Shown: positions 55,461 through 63,953 of the stretch, in pieces
How positions within the stretch are numbered: the first letter of the stretch is position 1
Layout: each line of letters begins with the position of its first letter
NCBI RefSeq assembly: GCF_016864555.1
Contig: NZ_CP044011.1
Location: forward strand, 1,879,501-1,943,500
Direction: 5' to 3'
DNA: 64,000 bases
From: Sinorhizobium sp. BG8
GTDB taxonomy: Bacteria; Pseudomonadota; Alphaproteobacteria; Rhizobiales; Rhizobiaceae
The notes under the pieces: model-generated
What the model was told of the DNA's origin: nothing
The model's database searches: none
The model's input: the letters and a program-made list of their open reading frames with translations, nothing else
Translations under genes and position numbers: made by a program

Positions 55461-56198
55461 ATGGGAAACAGGGTATCGACCGTTCACTGCCTCTTGCTTC
55501 TCCTCGCGGGCCTGTCCGGTTGTGCCGAGTCGGCGGCAGGCTGGCAGCATCGTTACGGACCAGACCCACTTCCGCCGCCGAACGTGGTCGTTGCCTCCAC
55601 GGAAAACCAGCTGAACATCATGGCGAGCCTCAGACGGGTCGCTATGGCGGATGGAACGGCAACCACGGCCGACGTCCACTACCTGACCACGCTCGCCGGC
55701 TTCAATTTCGTGGACGAGCAGTGCGACGTTTACCTGAAGGAGCTTTTCGTTCTCGATCAGGAACGCACCCGGTTGCGCAGGGGAATTGATTCCGCTGGCC
55801 TGCTGACAAACGCCGTGCTGGCGACGACGACGGCGTCAAAGGCGACCATGGCGATCACGACACAGGCATTCGGCCTCACCAGCCAGTATGTCGACGTACT
55901 TGCCAACGGCTACCTCTACGGGGTCAACGCCGCCACGATCTTCGGCATCGTCAGCAAGCTTCAGGCCGCCTATCGCGATCAGACGGACAAGGACAAGACG
56001 AAGATCAATTCCACGCCGGCTGCATATGCCCGGATCCGCGGCTACCTCCAGCTCTGCATGCCGCCCAGCATAGAAAGCAAGATCAACGAGGCGCTCGCCT
56101 CGGCAACTGCGGTCGCCGGCAGCAAGGCGACTGGTGCGACCACCGAGGGATCGGGCAGTGCGACTCAGACGAGCCTGGTGCCCGCTCAGGCCCATTAG
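55461..56198 (+). CDS. Putative lipoprotein of unknown function
   Basis: A 245-residue protein with a lipoprotein signal: hydrophobic stretch LLLLLAGLSGC, here residues 11-21, with the lipobox Cys21. The mature part is mostly helical, containing a long region with many Thr/Ala (LLTNAVLATTTASKATMAI) and two cysteines (DEQCDVYLK and LQLCMPPS) that may pair. The C-terminal 30 residues are Ala/Thr/Gly-rich. I do not recognise the family. It is followed 66 bases later by another exported unknown, and both may be transcribed from the AT-rich promoter region upstream. Confidence 0.75.
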   Translation: MGNRVSTVHCLLLLLAGLSGCAESAAGWQHRYGPDPLPPPNVVVASTENQLNIMASLRRVAMADGTATTADVHYLTTLAGFNFVDEQCDVYLKELFVLDQERTRLRRGIDSAGLLTNAVLATTTASKATMAITTQAFGLTSQYVDVLANGYLYGVNAATIFGIVSKLQAAYRDQTDKDKTKINSTPAAYARIRGYLQLCMPPSIESKINEALASATAVAGSKATGATTEGSGSATQTSLVPAQAH

Positions 56199-56264
56199 AT
56201 CAGCAATACAGGAGATTGGGCTGGGGGCAGTTCGCCGCTCCAGCCGCACCAGGGAGAAGGGAAG

Positions 56265-57227
56265 ATGCCGAAGAAACCATCGCTACGACGAAATCTTGCC
56301 GCCGCGCTCGTCTTGGCGGGCCTCTCGCCGCTTCAGGCGTTCGCTGCCTGTCCGCTGTCGGAAAAGACCATCGACTATTTCAGCAACGCCGCGCACACGA
56401 CGAAGACTGCCTCCCAGAAGGCTTTCGCCATCTCCGATGGATCCGTCCTGTTCCGCGCCCGGATGATGATCAACTTTGACGGTTACGCCAAGGCGTATCA
56501 CCGGGACAACGTTGCTGGTGGCGCGGTCCTCCACCTCTGCAATGCCGCGGACGTCTACCTGCCGGACGGCAGCCACTATGTCGGCTCCTCGAGCAATGCC
56601 GTATGCACAGGCAAGTTCATGACCGACTACGCCAGGATCAGGAGCGCCGGATGGACGAACCCGGCGGTCGGCGCGATGAAGTGGTACGGCGTCCTCGCCA
56701 GGGAGAGTTTGTCCATCGGTGGCCACACGGTGCGTCCCGTGAAGCCAGTGGAGCAGGCGGACGGCTCCGGTTTCTATGTCTCCCCGACGGCACTTGCTGA
56801 CACGACGATCGCAGACGAGGCCGACCAGACGCGCTACATCGACGCGACCAAAATTGCCGGTGCCGTGGTTCGCAGTCCAAGTCTCGTCAGCGAATTGTCG
56901 GTGGGCGCCGGCACCTTCGGCGTCGCCTTCGATCCCAAAGTGGGCAAGGCCGTGCCGTTCATCGTCGGCGACTTCGGTCCGCGCGTCGGCGAGGCCACGC
57001 CATTTCTCGCGCGCTCCGTCGAGAAGGTCAGCGAAAATCTGCCTTACGATCGCGAGCACCGCTACCTCGGTGGCGTCGACGAGGCCAGGATTGTCTGGAT
57101 CTTCTTCCGCGGCGAGAAGATGGCGGCACCATACACCGCGTCATCGGTGGCAACCGCCGCCTCCGCCGCCTTCGAGACATGGGGAGGAGAGGCGCGCCTG
57201 AAGGAGTGCGTCTCTAAGCTGCCCTGA
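56265..57227 (+). CDS. Exported protein, possibly GH75 (chitosanase)-like
   Basis: A 320-residue protein with a Sec signal peptide (about 1-27, cleavage after QAFA). The core region with DGSVLFRARMMINFDGYAK and later VGKAVPFIVGDFGPRVGEATPFLA resembles fungal-type chitosanase (family GH75) motifs, where an Asp and a Glu act in catalysis, but I am not certain. Four or more cysteines suggest disulfides. It follows the lipoprotein gene. Chitosan hydrolysis or another cell wall polysaccharide activity is a hypothesis only. Confidence 0.6.
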   Translation: MPKKPSLRRNLAAALVLAGLSPLQAFAACPLSEKTIDYFSNAAHTTKTASQKAFAISDGSVLFRARMMINFDGYAKAYHRDNVAGGAVLHLCNAADVYLPDGSHYVGSSSNAVCTGKFMTDYARIRSAGWTNPAVGAMKWYGVLARESLSIGGHTVRPVKPVEQADGSGFYVSPTALADTTIADEADQTRYIDATKIAGAVVRSPSLVSELSVGAGTFGVAFDPKVGKAVPFIVGDFGPRVGEATPFLARSVEKVSENLPYDREHRYLGGVDEARIVWIFFRGEKMAAPYTASSVATAASAAFETWGGEARLKECVSKLP

Positions 57228-57365
57228 TGCACGTTTGCCGGAGATGAGCACCGGAGACCGGATAGAGGCCGCGCGGACACGCAGGGACCTGAACCATGCC
57301 TTGCGAATCCGAAGGGCCGCGGCACCCCGCGGCGACGCCGGAATGCGGAGATGCGCGCCTTCGCG

Positions 57366-57950
57366 CTACCGCTCCGCCGCGCTCTGGTGCTCGGCGCCAT
57401 AAAGGCGGATGTAGTGCGAAAGCTGGTCGTCTTCGAAGCCGAGCGCCCGGTAGACCTCGGCGGTAAAGGTGATCGGCGCCGTGCCCGGCGCGGTGATGAC
57501 GTTGCGGTCCGAGACAGCATGCGGAACCTCACGGTAGAGTTTCTGCCCGCTATAGCCCTCGGCGCCGGCAAGAAAGTCCGGTGCGTTGCTCGTATGCTCG
57601 CGATCGTCGAGCACGCCTGCGCGCGCCAGCGCCAGCGTCGCGCCGCATATTGCGGCGATCGGCCGGCCGGTGTCGCGGAAGGCGTGTATCGAGGCGGTGA
57701 GCTCCGGTGCCGCAGGCGTTTCCCAGATCGTTCCGCCGGCGAGGACCAGCGCGTCGAAATCGAGAGGCGTGACACTTTCCAGCACGCCTGTCGAGGACAC
57801 GCCGAGGCCGCCCATGGAGGTCACGGGCTGGCCGCCGGGCGTCGCCGCGATGACTTCGAATCCGAAGAACGTCCGTGCCGAGGCCATCAGCAGCCCGCAC
57901 TCCCAGTCCGCGAAGCCCTCCGTCAATCCGATCGCCAGCCGTCTTGCCAT
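57366..57950 (-). CDS. DJ-1/PfpI family protein
   Basis: A 194-residue protein of the class I glutamine amidotransferase-like superfamily. The nucleophile elbow is AAICGATLAL with Cys at about residue 102. The N-terminal Glu in TEGFADWECGLLM may pair with it. DJ-1/PfpI members are chaperones, glyoxalases or proteases of stress response; the substrate is unknown. It is 18 bases downstream of the GNAT gene on the same strand, so it would be controlled by the same leader attenuator. Confidence 0.88.
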   Translation of the reverse strand: MARRLAIGLTEGFADWECGLLMASARTFFGFEVIAATPGGQPVTSMGGLGVSSTGVLESVTPLDFDALVLAGGTIWETPAAPELTASIHAFRDTGRPIAAICGATLALARAGVLDDREHTSNAPDFLAGAEGYSGQKLYREVPHAVSDRNVITAPGTAPITFTAEVYRALGFEDDQLSHYIRLYGAEHQSAAER

Positions 57951-57968
57951 TGTTCTGCTCCGCTTGGT

Positions 57969-58469
57969 TTATCCGAGCGACTGTACATAGCGCATGCCGG
58001 TGACCGGACCAGCCTTGAAGTTCAATTGCTCGTAGAAGCGGTGCGCCTGGAAGTTTCCGGTGGCGGCGCTGACCGAGAGGAAGCCGCAACCGGCCATGCG
58101 GGCATGCTCGCGGGCGCGGGCGACGAGATGGCGGCCGATGCCGGTGCCCCGATGGTTGTCGCGCACGAAGATCTGGTGCAGTTCCATGCCGCGCTGGCCT
58201 TCCATGGCGCGGTACATCGGGACCAGTATGGCGTAGCCGATCAGGTCCTTGCCCGCTTCCGCGACCAGCGCGGTGATCCATGGCGTGGTGCCGAAGAGAT
58301 CGCGGTCGAGTGCGGCGGCCGTGATGCGGGCGCTGTCTCCGTGGCACTCGGCATGGAGCGCGATCATGTTCATCAGCGCTTGCAGGTCACCCGGCCTCGC
58401 GGCACGGATCGTCAACACCGGCGGGCGGTCGAGGGGCGTCTTTTCGGCGATTGCGGCAGTGGTATGCAT
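57969..58469 (-). CDS. GNAT-family N-acetyltransferase
   Basis: A 166-residue acetyltransferase. The acetyl-CoA binding motif A is VRDNHRGTGIGRHLVARA (about 100-117), with the usual Gln/Arg-x-x-Gly-x-Gly signature, and motif B is FLSVSAATGNFQAHRFYEQLNF. The start is ATG 58469 (MHTTAAIAEK), with AAGGAG 6 bases upstream; the longer in-frame start is inside the leader. Its leader contains a short aromatic-rich peptide and a terminator. The substrate, which may be an amino acid, antibiotic or protein, is unknown. Confidence 0.9.
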   Translation of the reverse strand: MHTTAAIAEKTPLDRPPVLTIRAARPGDLQALMNMIALHAECHGDSARITAAALDRDLFGTTPWITALVAEAGKDLIGYAILVPMYRAMEGQRGMELHQIFVRDNHRGTGIGRHLVARAREHARMAGCGFLSVSAATGNFQAHRFYEQLNFKAGPVTGMRYVQSLG

Positions 58470-58515
58470 CTCAGGCTCCTTCGGTTCTCTTGACCACCAG
58501 GTGCCTGAAACAACA

Positions 58516-58535
58516 AAGCCGCCTGATGGCGGCTT
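58516..58535 (-). terminator. Attenuator terminator hairpin in the GNAT leader
   Basis: On the minus strand AAGCCGCC, loop ATCA, GGCGGCTT, followed by TGTTGTTTC. It lies 46 bases before the GNAT start and 26 bases after the leader peptide stop. The T-tract is interrupted by G. Confidence 0.75.
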
Positions 58536-58552
58536 GTTGGATATGATCGAAC

Positions 58553-58573
58553 AGCCGCTCCCTAGAGGAACAG
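58553..58573 (-). promoter_or_regulatory. Alternative pairing segments of the GNAT attenuator
   Basis: Reading on the minus strand, CTGTTCC (58573-58567) can pair with GGAGCGG (58561-58555), including wobble pairs. The overlapping GCGGCT (58558-58553) can instead pair with AGCCGC (58534-58529) of the terminator's 5' arm. The two pairings are mutually exclusive, the logic of a trp-type attenuator. Confidence 0.65.
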
Positions 58574-58612
58574 CCAAAAATACGTTGCGGCGATGTGCGT
58601 GTTCTTGATCAT
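58562..58612 (-). CDS. Leader peptide of the GNAT gene (16 aa, aromatic-rich)
   Basis: ATG at 58612-58610 opens a 16-codon frame ending in TAG, reading MIKNTHIAATYFWLFL. It has consecutive Tyr, Phe and Trp codons and then Leu-Phe-Leu. The ATG coincides with the expected transcription start of the promoter just upstream, so the mRNA would be leaderless, as described for rhizobial trpL. The last codons overlap the first pairing segment of the attenuator. It is not a domain protein but a ribosome-stalling sensor by inference. Confidence 0.7.
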   Translation of the reverse strand: MIKNTHIAATYFWLFL

Positions 58613-58618
58613 GGCGGC

Positions 58619-58647
58619 GATATTGTCCGAATCCGCGAACTTGTCAA
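58619..58647 (-). promoter_or_regulatory. Promoter of the GNAT leader transcript
   Basis: On the minus strand TTGACA (58647-58642), 17-base spacer and AATATC (58624-58619). The expected start is within one or two bases of the leader ATG at 58612. Confidence 0.75.
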
Positions 58648-58772
58648 CGGGGTTCGATGAACGCCCCATGCGCATTCCACTCCAGCAATCTCGGGGCGAG
58701 CCACACACGGAGGCCACATTTTTCCCCTAAATCTTTGATTCGGCGGGGTAAAGAATTGCGAGGAGAGTTCAT

Positions 58773-59663
58773 ATGCGAGCACACCTGAACCGGCGGGCCG
58801 TCCTGGTCGCCTCGGCGTCGGCGGCCTCCGCCGCGCTGTTTCCCGGTTTCCCGCAGGCCTCCGAGGCTGGAGAAGACATCACCCGGCGGCTCGGTGAGCT
58901 GGAGAAGTTGACCGGCGGGCGTCTCGGCGTCGCCGTGCGCGCCTTCGATGGTGATGCCGGCTTCGGGCACCGCGAGTCCGAGCGCTTCGCCATGTGCTCC
59001 ACCTTCAAGGCGCTGGCCGCCGCCTGCGTGCTCAAGCGTGCGGATGAGGGCAAGGAGAGGCTCGACCGCCGCATCGTCTACGGAAACGGCGCACTCGTAC
59101 CCTATTCCCCGATCACCGAGAAATTCGCCGGCAAGGAGGGAATGACGCTGGAAGGGATCTGCGAGGCGGCGATCACGCTCAGCGACAACACGGCCGGCAA
59201 TCTCCTGCTCGACGTCATCGGCGGCCCGGCCGCACTCACCCAATGGCTGCGCGAGACGGGAGATGCCGAGACGCGGCTCGACCGGATCGAGCCGGATCTC
59301 AACGAGGCGAAAAAGGGCGATCCGCGGGATACGACGACGCCCCAGGCGATGCTCGCGACCCTCGGGCGGCTGGCGCTCGGCGACGTCCTGTCCGAAAGCT
59401 CGCGCCAGCGGCTCGTCGACTGGATGGTCGAGACCCGGACCGGAGATGCCCGGCTGCGGGCAGGGCTACCGAAAGACTGGCGGGCCGGCGACAAGACCGG
59501 CACCAGTGCCACGGGAGCCGCATCCGACATCGCCATCGCATGGCCGCCCGGCCGCGGACCGGTCGTCATCGCAGTCTACATCGCCGAAGCGACCGCCCCC
59601 GTGAAGGAACTGAATCCGGTCTTCGCCGAGGTAGGGGCACTGATCGGCAGTTTCACCCTTTAG
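58773..59663 (+). CDS. Class A beta-lactamase
   Basis: A 296-residue exported serine beta-lactamase. The signal contains twin Arg (NRRAVLVASASAASA), so it may use the Tat route. Active-site residues: Ser76-Thr-Phe-Lys79 (the SxxK motif), SDN in LSDNTAGNL, the Glu in RIEPDLNEA (Glu166 equivalent) and KTGT near the C-terminus. All are intact, so hydrolysis of penicillins and probably some cephalosporins is expected. The ATG 58773 has GAGGAG upstream. It is divergent from the attenuated GNAT operon, separated by 126 bases from its promoter. Confidence 0.95.
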   Translation: MRAHLNRRAVLVASASAASAALFPGFPQASEAGEDITRRLGELEKLTGGRLGVAVRAFDGDAGFGHRESERFAMCSTFKALAAACVLKRADEGKERLDRRIVYGNGALVPYSPITEKFAGKEGMTLEGICEAAITLSDNTAGNLLLDVIGGPAALTQWLRETGDAETRLDRIEPDLNEAKKGDPRDTTTPQAMLATLGRLALGDVLSESSRQRLVDWMVETRTGDARLRAGLPKDWRAGDKTGTSATGAASDIAIAWPPGRGPVVIAVYIAEATAPVKELNPVFAEVGALIGSFTL

Positions 59664-59787
59664 CAGCTAGCTACCGGGAACCGGCCACGGAAGTGGATCC
59701 GGAGCAGCCCGCTTTCATTTACGGGCGACCACCTTCGGCGGTTGCGATCCCGGCCCATATCCCTCGGTCGTGCAAACCGGGCAGCGC

Positions 59788-62124
59788 CTACGGCAGTGCA
59801 TAGGCGATCACATAGTCGCCCGGCTTGGTTCCGACCGAACCATGGCCGCCTGCCACGATCACCACATACTGCTTGTCACCCACCGTGTAGGTCATCGGTG
59901 TCGACTGGCCGCCGGCTGGAAGACGGGCTTCCCAGAGCTGGCGCCCGGTGGTGACGTCGTAAGCCCTGACATAGTCGTCCACTGCCGCGCCTAGGAAGGC
60001 GACACCACCCTTGGTGATCATCGGTCCACCGATGCCGGGCACGCCCACCTTGAAGGGCAGCGGAAGCGGGGTCATGTCGTAGACGGTCCCGTTCTTGTGC
60101 TTGTAGGCGATCTTGCCAGTACGGAGGTCCGCGCCCGAGACATAGCCCCATGGCGGCGCCTGGCAGGGAATGCCGAGCGGCCCCAGGAAGGGGTTGAGGA
60201 AGACGCCGTAAGGCGCGCCTTCGTTGCGGTTGAGCCCCTGTTCCGAGCCTTTCTCTCCCTCGCCCTTAGGCGGGATCTCGTCGCGGGGCACGAGCTTGGA
60301 GACGAAGGCGAGGTAGACAGGCATGCCGAACATGACCTGCCGTTCGGGATCGACCGCGACCGAACCCCAGTTGAAGGTGCCGAAGTTGCCGGGGTAGATG
60401 ATGGAGCCCTGCAGGGAAGGCGGCGTATAGCGGCCCTCGTACTTGTAGCGGTGGAAGGCGATGCGGCAGGCGAGCTGGTCGAACATCGTGACGCCCCACA
60501 TGTTCTTCTCCGTCAGCGGTTCCGGCATGAAGGTGAGCCCCGAGACCGGCTGCGTGGGCGCGCTGAAGTCCTCCGGTATGGTGCCTGTGGGCGCGGGCAC
60601 CTCGGTGATCGGGATCAGCGGTTCGCCGCTCCGGCGGTCCAGCACGTAGATGTCGCCCTGCTTCGTGGGTCCGACGAGCGCCGGAACGACCGTGCCGTCT
60701 TCCTTCGTGATGTCGAGGAGGGCAGGCTGTGCGGGAATATCCATGTCCCACAGGTCGTGGTGGACGGTCTGGCGCACCCAGCGCACCTGCCCGGTGTTGA
60801 TGTCGAGCGCGACGATGGAGGAGGAGTACTTCTCCACATGCTCGCTGCGGCCCATGCCGAGCTGGTCCGGCACCTTGTTGCCGAGCGGCACGAAGATCAA
60901 CCCAAGCTCCTCGTCATAGCTCGAGACGGACCATGTGTTGGGCGAATTGGTGGTGTAGTGCTGGCCTTCCGGCAGCGGCGTCGTCTGGTCCGGATTGCCT
61001 GAATCCCAATTCCAGATCAGCGCTCCGGTATTGATGTCGAAGGCGCGGATGACGCCGGATTGTTCGTGGATGGAGTAGTTGTCGTTGACCGCGCCCCCGA
61101 CGATGATCTTGCCGGCCACGGCGACCGGCGGCGAGGTGGAGTAGTAGTACCCGGCCGGATTGTACTCCATGCCCGTTTCCAGATGCAGCACGCCATTGTC
61201 CGCGAAGGTCGTGCACAGCGCCCCGGTCGCGGCGTCGAGCGCGATCAGCCGGGCGTCCGAGGTCGGCAGGTAGATCCTCTCGGCGCAGGCCGTACCAGGC
61301 GCCACTGCCGGATCCTTCCAGTAGGTGACGCCGCGGCAGGTCTGGTGCTGCCGGTCCGGGTTCATTCCGGGATTGGAATCGTACTTCCACTTCTCCTTGC
61401 CCGAGCCCGCATCGATGGCGATCGCCCAGTTATGCGGTGTGCAGACGAACAGCGTGTCTCCGATCTTGAGCGGCGTCACCTGGTAGGTCGTCTCGACGAT
61501 ATCGTCGGGCAGCTTCACGTCGCCCGTCTGGTAGCGCCAGACCTCCTTGAGGGTCGCGACGTTGTCGGTGGTGATCTGCGTGAGCGGCGAATAGCGCTGG
61601 CCGAAAGCGGTGCGCCCGTACTGGTGCCACTCGCCGTCCGGCACCTGGCCGCCGAGCGCCGGCGACGCGATCACCGCATCCTTCGGAAGCTCGCCGGCGA
61701 TGTTCGAGGGATCCTGCGTCATGGCATAGCCGGCCACGATGACGGAAACCAGCGAAGCGACCGCGACCGGCAGGGCGCGTGCCGGATAGCGCGCGCCCGT
61801 CGGGCTTACGAAGCCGAGCGGCCGACGGATCGCCGGCAGCAGCAGCCACAGGCCGAGGAGCACGATCACGCCTCCGCGCGGTCCGAGCTGCCACCAGTCG
61901 AACCCCACTTCCCAGACGGCCCAGACGAGCGATCCGATGACGACGAGCGCATAGACCCACAACGCCGCGGGCCGCCGCAGGAACAAGAGGCTCGCTGTCA
62001 CCAGGAAGCCGAGACCCACGATCACATAGTACGGGCTGCCGCCGAGCGCGATCAGCCAGGCGCCGCAGACAAAGAGCGCCGCACCGATGAGGGCGAAGAC
62101 GAGAGCAGTGAGAATGAGCAGCAT
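59788..62124 (-). CDS. gcd: Membrane-bound PQQ-dependent glucose dehydrogenase Gcd
   Basis: Oxidises glucose to gluconolactone in the periplasm and passes electrons to ubiquinone, 778 residues. The N-terminus has five transmembrane helices (about 1-145), followed by a beta-propeller domain with the PQQ/calcium motifs WHQYGRTAFGQRYSPL, NNDT-type and a TVHHDLWDMDIPAQPAL stretch (about 450). The C-terminal segments GGVAFLGAAVDDYVRAYD and MTYTVGDKQYVVIVAGGHG are typical. PQQ synthesis genes are not in this window. It is transcribed alone, upstream of selO's terminator. Confidence 0.95.
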   Translation of the reverse strand: MLLILTALVFALIGAALFVCGAWLIALGGSPYYVIVGLGFLVTASLLFLRRPAALWVYALVVIGSLVWAVWEVGFDWWQLGPRGGVIVLLGLWLLLPAIRRPLGFVSPTGARYPARALPVAVASLVSVIVAGYAMTQDPSNIAGELPKDAVIASPALGGQVPDGEWHQYGRTAFGQRYSPLTQITTDNVATLKEVWRYQTGDVKLPDDIVETTYQVTPLKIGDTLFVCTPHNWAIAIDAGSGKEKWKYDSNPGMNPDRQHQTCRGVTYWKDPAVAPGTACAERIYLPTSDARLIALDAATGALCTTFADNGVLHLETGMEYNPAGYYYSTSPPVAVAGKIIVGGAVNDNYSIHEQSGVIRAFDINTGALIWNWDSGNPDQTTPLPEGQHYTTNSPNTWSVSSYDEELGLIFVPLGNKVPDQLGMGRSEHVEKYSSSIVALDINTGQVRWVRQTVHHDLWDMDIPAQPALLDITKEDGTVVPALVGPTKQGDIYVLDRRSGEPLIPITEVPAPTGTIPEDFSAPTQPVSGLTFMPEPLTEKNMWGVTMFDQLACRIAFHRYKYEGRYTPPSLQGSIIYPGNFGTFNWGSVAVDPERQVMFGMPVYLAFVSKLVPRDEIPPKGEGEKGSEQGLNRNEGAPYGVFLNPFLGPLGIPCQAPPWGYVSGADLRTGKIAYKHKNGTVYDMTPLPLPFKVGVPGIGGPMITKGGVAFLGAAVDDYVRAYDVTTGRQLWEARLPAGGQSTPMTYTVGDKQYVVIVAGGHGSVGTKPGDYVIAYALP

Positions 62125-62441
62125 GAAAGCGGTCTCCCAGCAAACGGGCGCCGCCGGATAATCCCGGCACAGCGCAATTCCGAGAGGGCAGGGCGTGGTT
62201 GCCGTGCCCGCTTAAACCATCGCGTTTTCAAGCAGCCGGCGAGGAAATGCCGGGTCGTCTGAGGTCGAATTGGCCTTTAGTTCGAAACGTGCACGTAGTG
62301 AGGTCAGAACGCGATGATACACGTTCAACCAGTTCTTGCAAAAACCCCGTTCCTGCAAAAACAAAGCGGGCACCGGATGACGCCGTCATCCGGTAACAGG
62401 GCGGGGCAGTTCATGGGCAGGAGGAGCCGGAGGCGAAAATG
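62125..62441. other. Intergenic region between gcd and selO
   Basis: About 317 bases. It holds a 14-base direct repeat (GTTCTTGCAAAAAC at 62332-62345 and GTTCCTGCAAAAAC at 62349-62362), the selO terminator (62357-62394) and presumably the gcd promoter. Confidence 0.5.
62357..62394 (-). terminator. Intrinsic terminator after selO
   Basis: On the minus strand ACCGGATGAC pairs with GTCATCCGGT (62372-62381 and 62385-62394) around a 3-base loop, followed by a T-rich run (TTTGTTTTTG) down to 62357. It stops selO transcription. Confidence 0.8.
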
Positions 62442-63953
62442 TCAGGTCCCGCAGAAGGTCTGCAGAACCTCTTCGCCGGCCTTCGGCGGCTCGCCATAGG
62501 AGGCAAAGGCGGGCTGGACGTCGTAGGGCCGAGAGAGCACGTCGTTCAGAGCCTCGAACAGCGAGTAGTCGCCGTGCTCGATCGCCGCCGCGAGCGCTCT
62601 CTCCACCTGGTGGTTTCGCGGAATGAACGCCGGGTTGACGGATCGCATGATCTCGGCCCTTGCACTCCCCGCGTCGGTTCCGCGCGCGATCGTCCGCGCC
62701 TGCCAGGCCTCGAACCAGGCAAGTGCCGCGCCGGGCTCGGCAAAGGCGGACAGGAAGCGGTCCGGCGTGCCATCGGCCGCGGCGCCTGTGAGCCCGCGAA
62801 ACGCATTGGTGAAGTCCGCCTTCTGCTCGCTGAGCAGGGCCAGGTAGGCCCGGATGAGGTCGGTGTCGCCGTCTTCCTCCGCCTCCGTGAGCCCGAGTTT
62901 GGTACGGATCGTGCGCCTCCAGTTGTCCTGGAAGCGGTCCATGAAGCGGGTCACGGCGTCGTTCGCCAGATTGACCGCCTCGTCCGGCGTGTCGTGGATC
63001 AGCGGCAGCAGTGTTTCGGCAAGCCGGGCGATGTTCCATTGGCCGATCAAGGGCTGGTTGCCATAGGCATACCGGCCCATCTGGTCGATGGAGGAATAGA
63101 CCGTGCGCGGATCGTAGGTATCCATGAAGGCGCAGGGGCCGAAATCGATCGTCTCGCCGGAGATCGTCATGTTGTCCGTGTTCATGACGCCGTGGATGAA
63201 GCCGACGCCGAGCCAGCGCGCGATAAGCGCCGCTTGCCGTTCGGCCACCGCGTCGAGAAGCGCGAGCGCCGGCCGCTCGAGGCCCTTGAGTTCCGGATAG
63301 TGGCGGTCAATGACGTAGTCCACGAGTATCCGGGTGTTCTCCGTATCGCCGCGCGCGGCGAAGAACTGGAACGTCCCGACCCTGACATGGCTTGCGGCGA
63401 CCCGGGTGAAGACTGCGCCGGGGAGCATCGTCTCGCGGTAGACCGGCTGTCCCGTGGTGACGGCCGCGAGCGCCCGCGTCGTCGGAATACCGAGTGCGTG
63501 CATCGCCTCGCTGACGATGTATTCGCGAAGCACCGGCCCGAGAGCCGCCCGCCCGTCGCCGCGACGGGAATAGGGGGTGGGACCTGCGCCCTTGAGCTGG
63601 ATGTCGCGCCTCTGCCCCTGGCGGTCGATCACCTCGCCGAGCAGGATTGCGCGCCCGTCGCCGAGCTGCGGCACGAACTGGCCGAACTGGTGGCCGGCAT
63701 AGGCCATCGCGACAGGTTCAGAGCCGGGAAGGAGGCCGTTGCCGGAAAAGATCTCCGCACCGTCCCGCTCGAGCGCGTCGACGTCGAGCCCAAGTTCCAG
63801 GCCGAGCGCCCTGTTGAACTTGACGAGTTGCGGGGCGGCGACGGGCGTGGGCTCCACGCGTGCGAAAAAGTTCTGCGGCAGCCGCGCATAGCTGTTGTCG
63901 AAGGCAACCCGTGCCTTTGCCTCGTCGGGAAGTCGTCGCGTTGCCTCGGTCAT
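62442..63953 (-). CDS. selO: Protein adenylyltransferase SelO (YdiU)
   Basis: Pseudokinase-fold enzyme that AMPylates Ser/Thr/Tyr of target proteins in redox control, 503 residues. N-terminal segment RLPQNFFARVEPTPV, GDGRAILLGEVID and LKGAGPTPYSRRGDGRAALG (about 120-140), and the catalytic part GVMNTDNMTISGETIDFGPCAFMD with metal ligands Asn and Asp. The conserved C-terminal Cys is in LQTFCGT, replacing the selenocysteine of animal enzymes. Its 5' end is intact at ATG 63953; the upstream 47 bases to the window end hold no further gene. Confidence 0.95.
   Translation of the reverse strand: MTEATRRLPDEAKARVAFDNSYARLPQNFFARVEPTPVAAPQLVKFNRALGLELGLDVDALERDGAEIFSGNGLLPGSEPVAMAYAGHQFGQFVPQLGDGRAILLGEVIDRQGQRRDIQLKGAGPTPYSRRGDGRAALGPVLREYIVSEAMHALGIPTTRALAAVTTGQPVYRETMLPGAVFTRVAASHVRVGTFQFFAARGDTENTRILVDYVIDRHYPELKGLERPALALLDAVAERQAALIARWLGVGFIHGVMNTDNMTISGETIDFGPCAFMDTYDPRTVYSSIDQMGRYAYGNQPLIGQWNIARLAETLLPLIHDTPDEAVNLANDAVTRFMDRFQDNWRRTIRTKLGLTEAEEDGDTDLIRAYLALLSEQKADFTNAFRGLTGAAADGTPDRFLSAFAEPGAALAWFEAWQARTIARGTDAGSARAEIMRSVNPAFIPRNHQVERALAAAIEHGDYSLFEALNDVLSRPYDVQPAFASYGEPPKAGEEVLQTFCGT

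Noticed and set aside
62332-62362. Tandem direct repeat GTTCTTGCAAAAAC / GTTCCTGCAAAAAC as the start of a repeat array
   Set aside because: Only two copies at a 17-base period, overlapping the selO terminator tail; not CRISPR-like.
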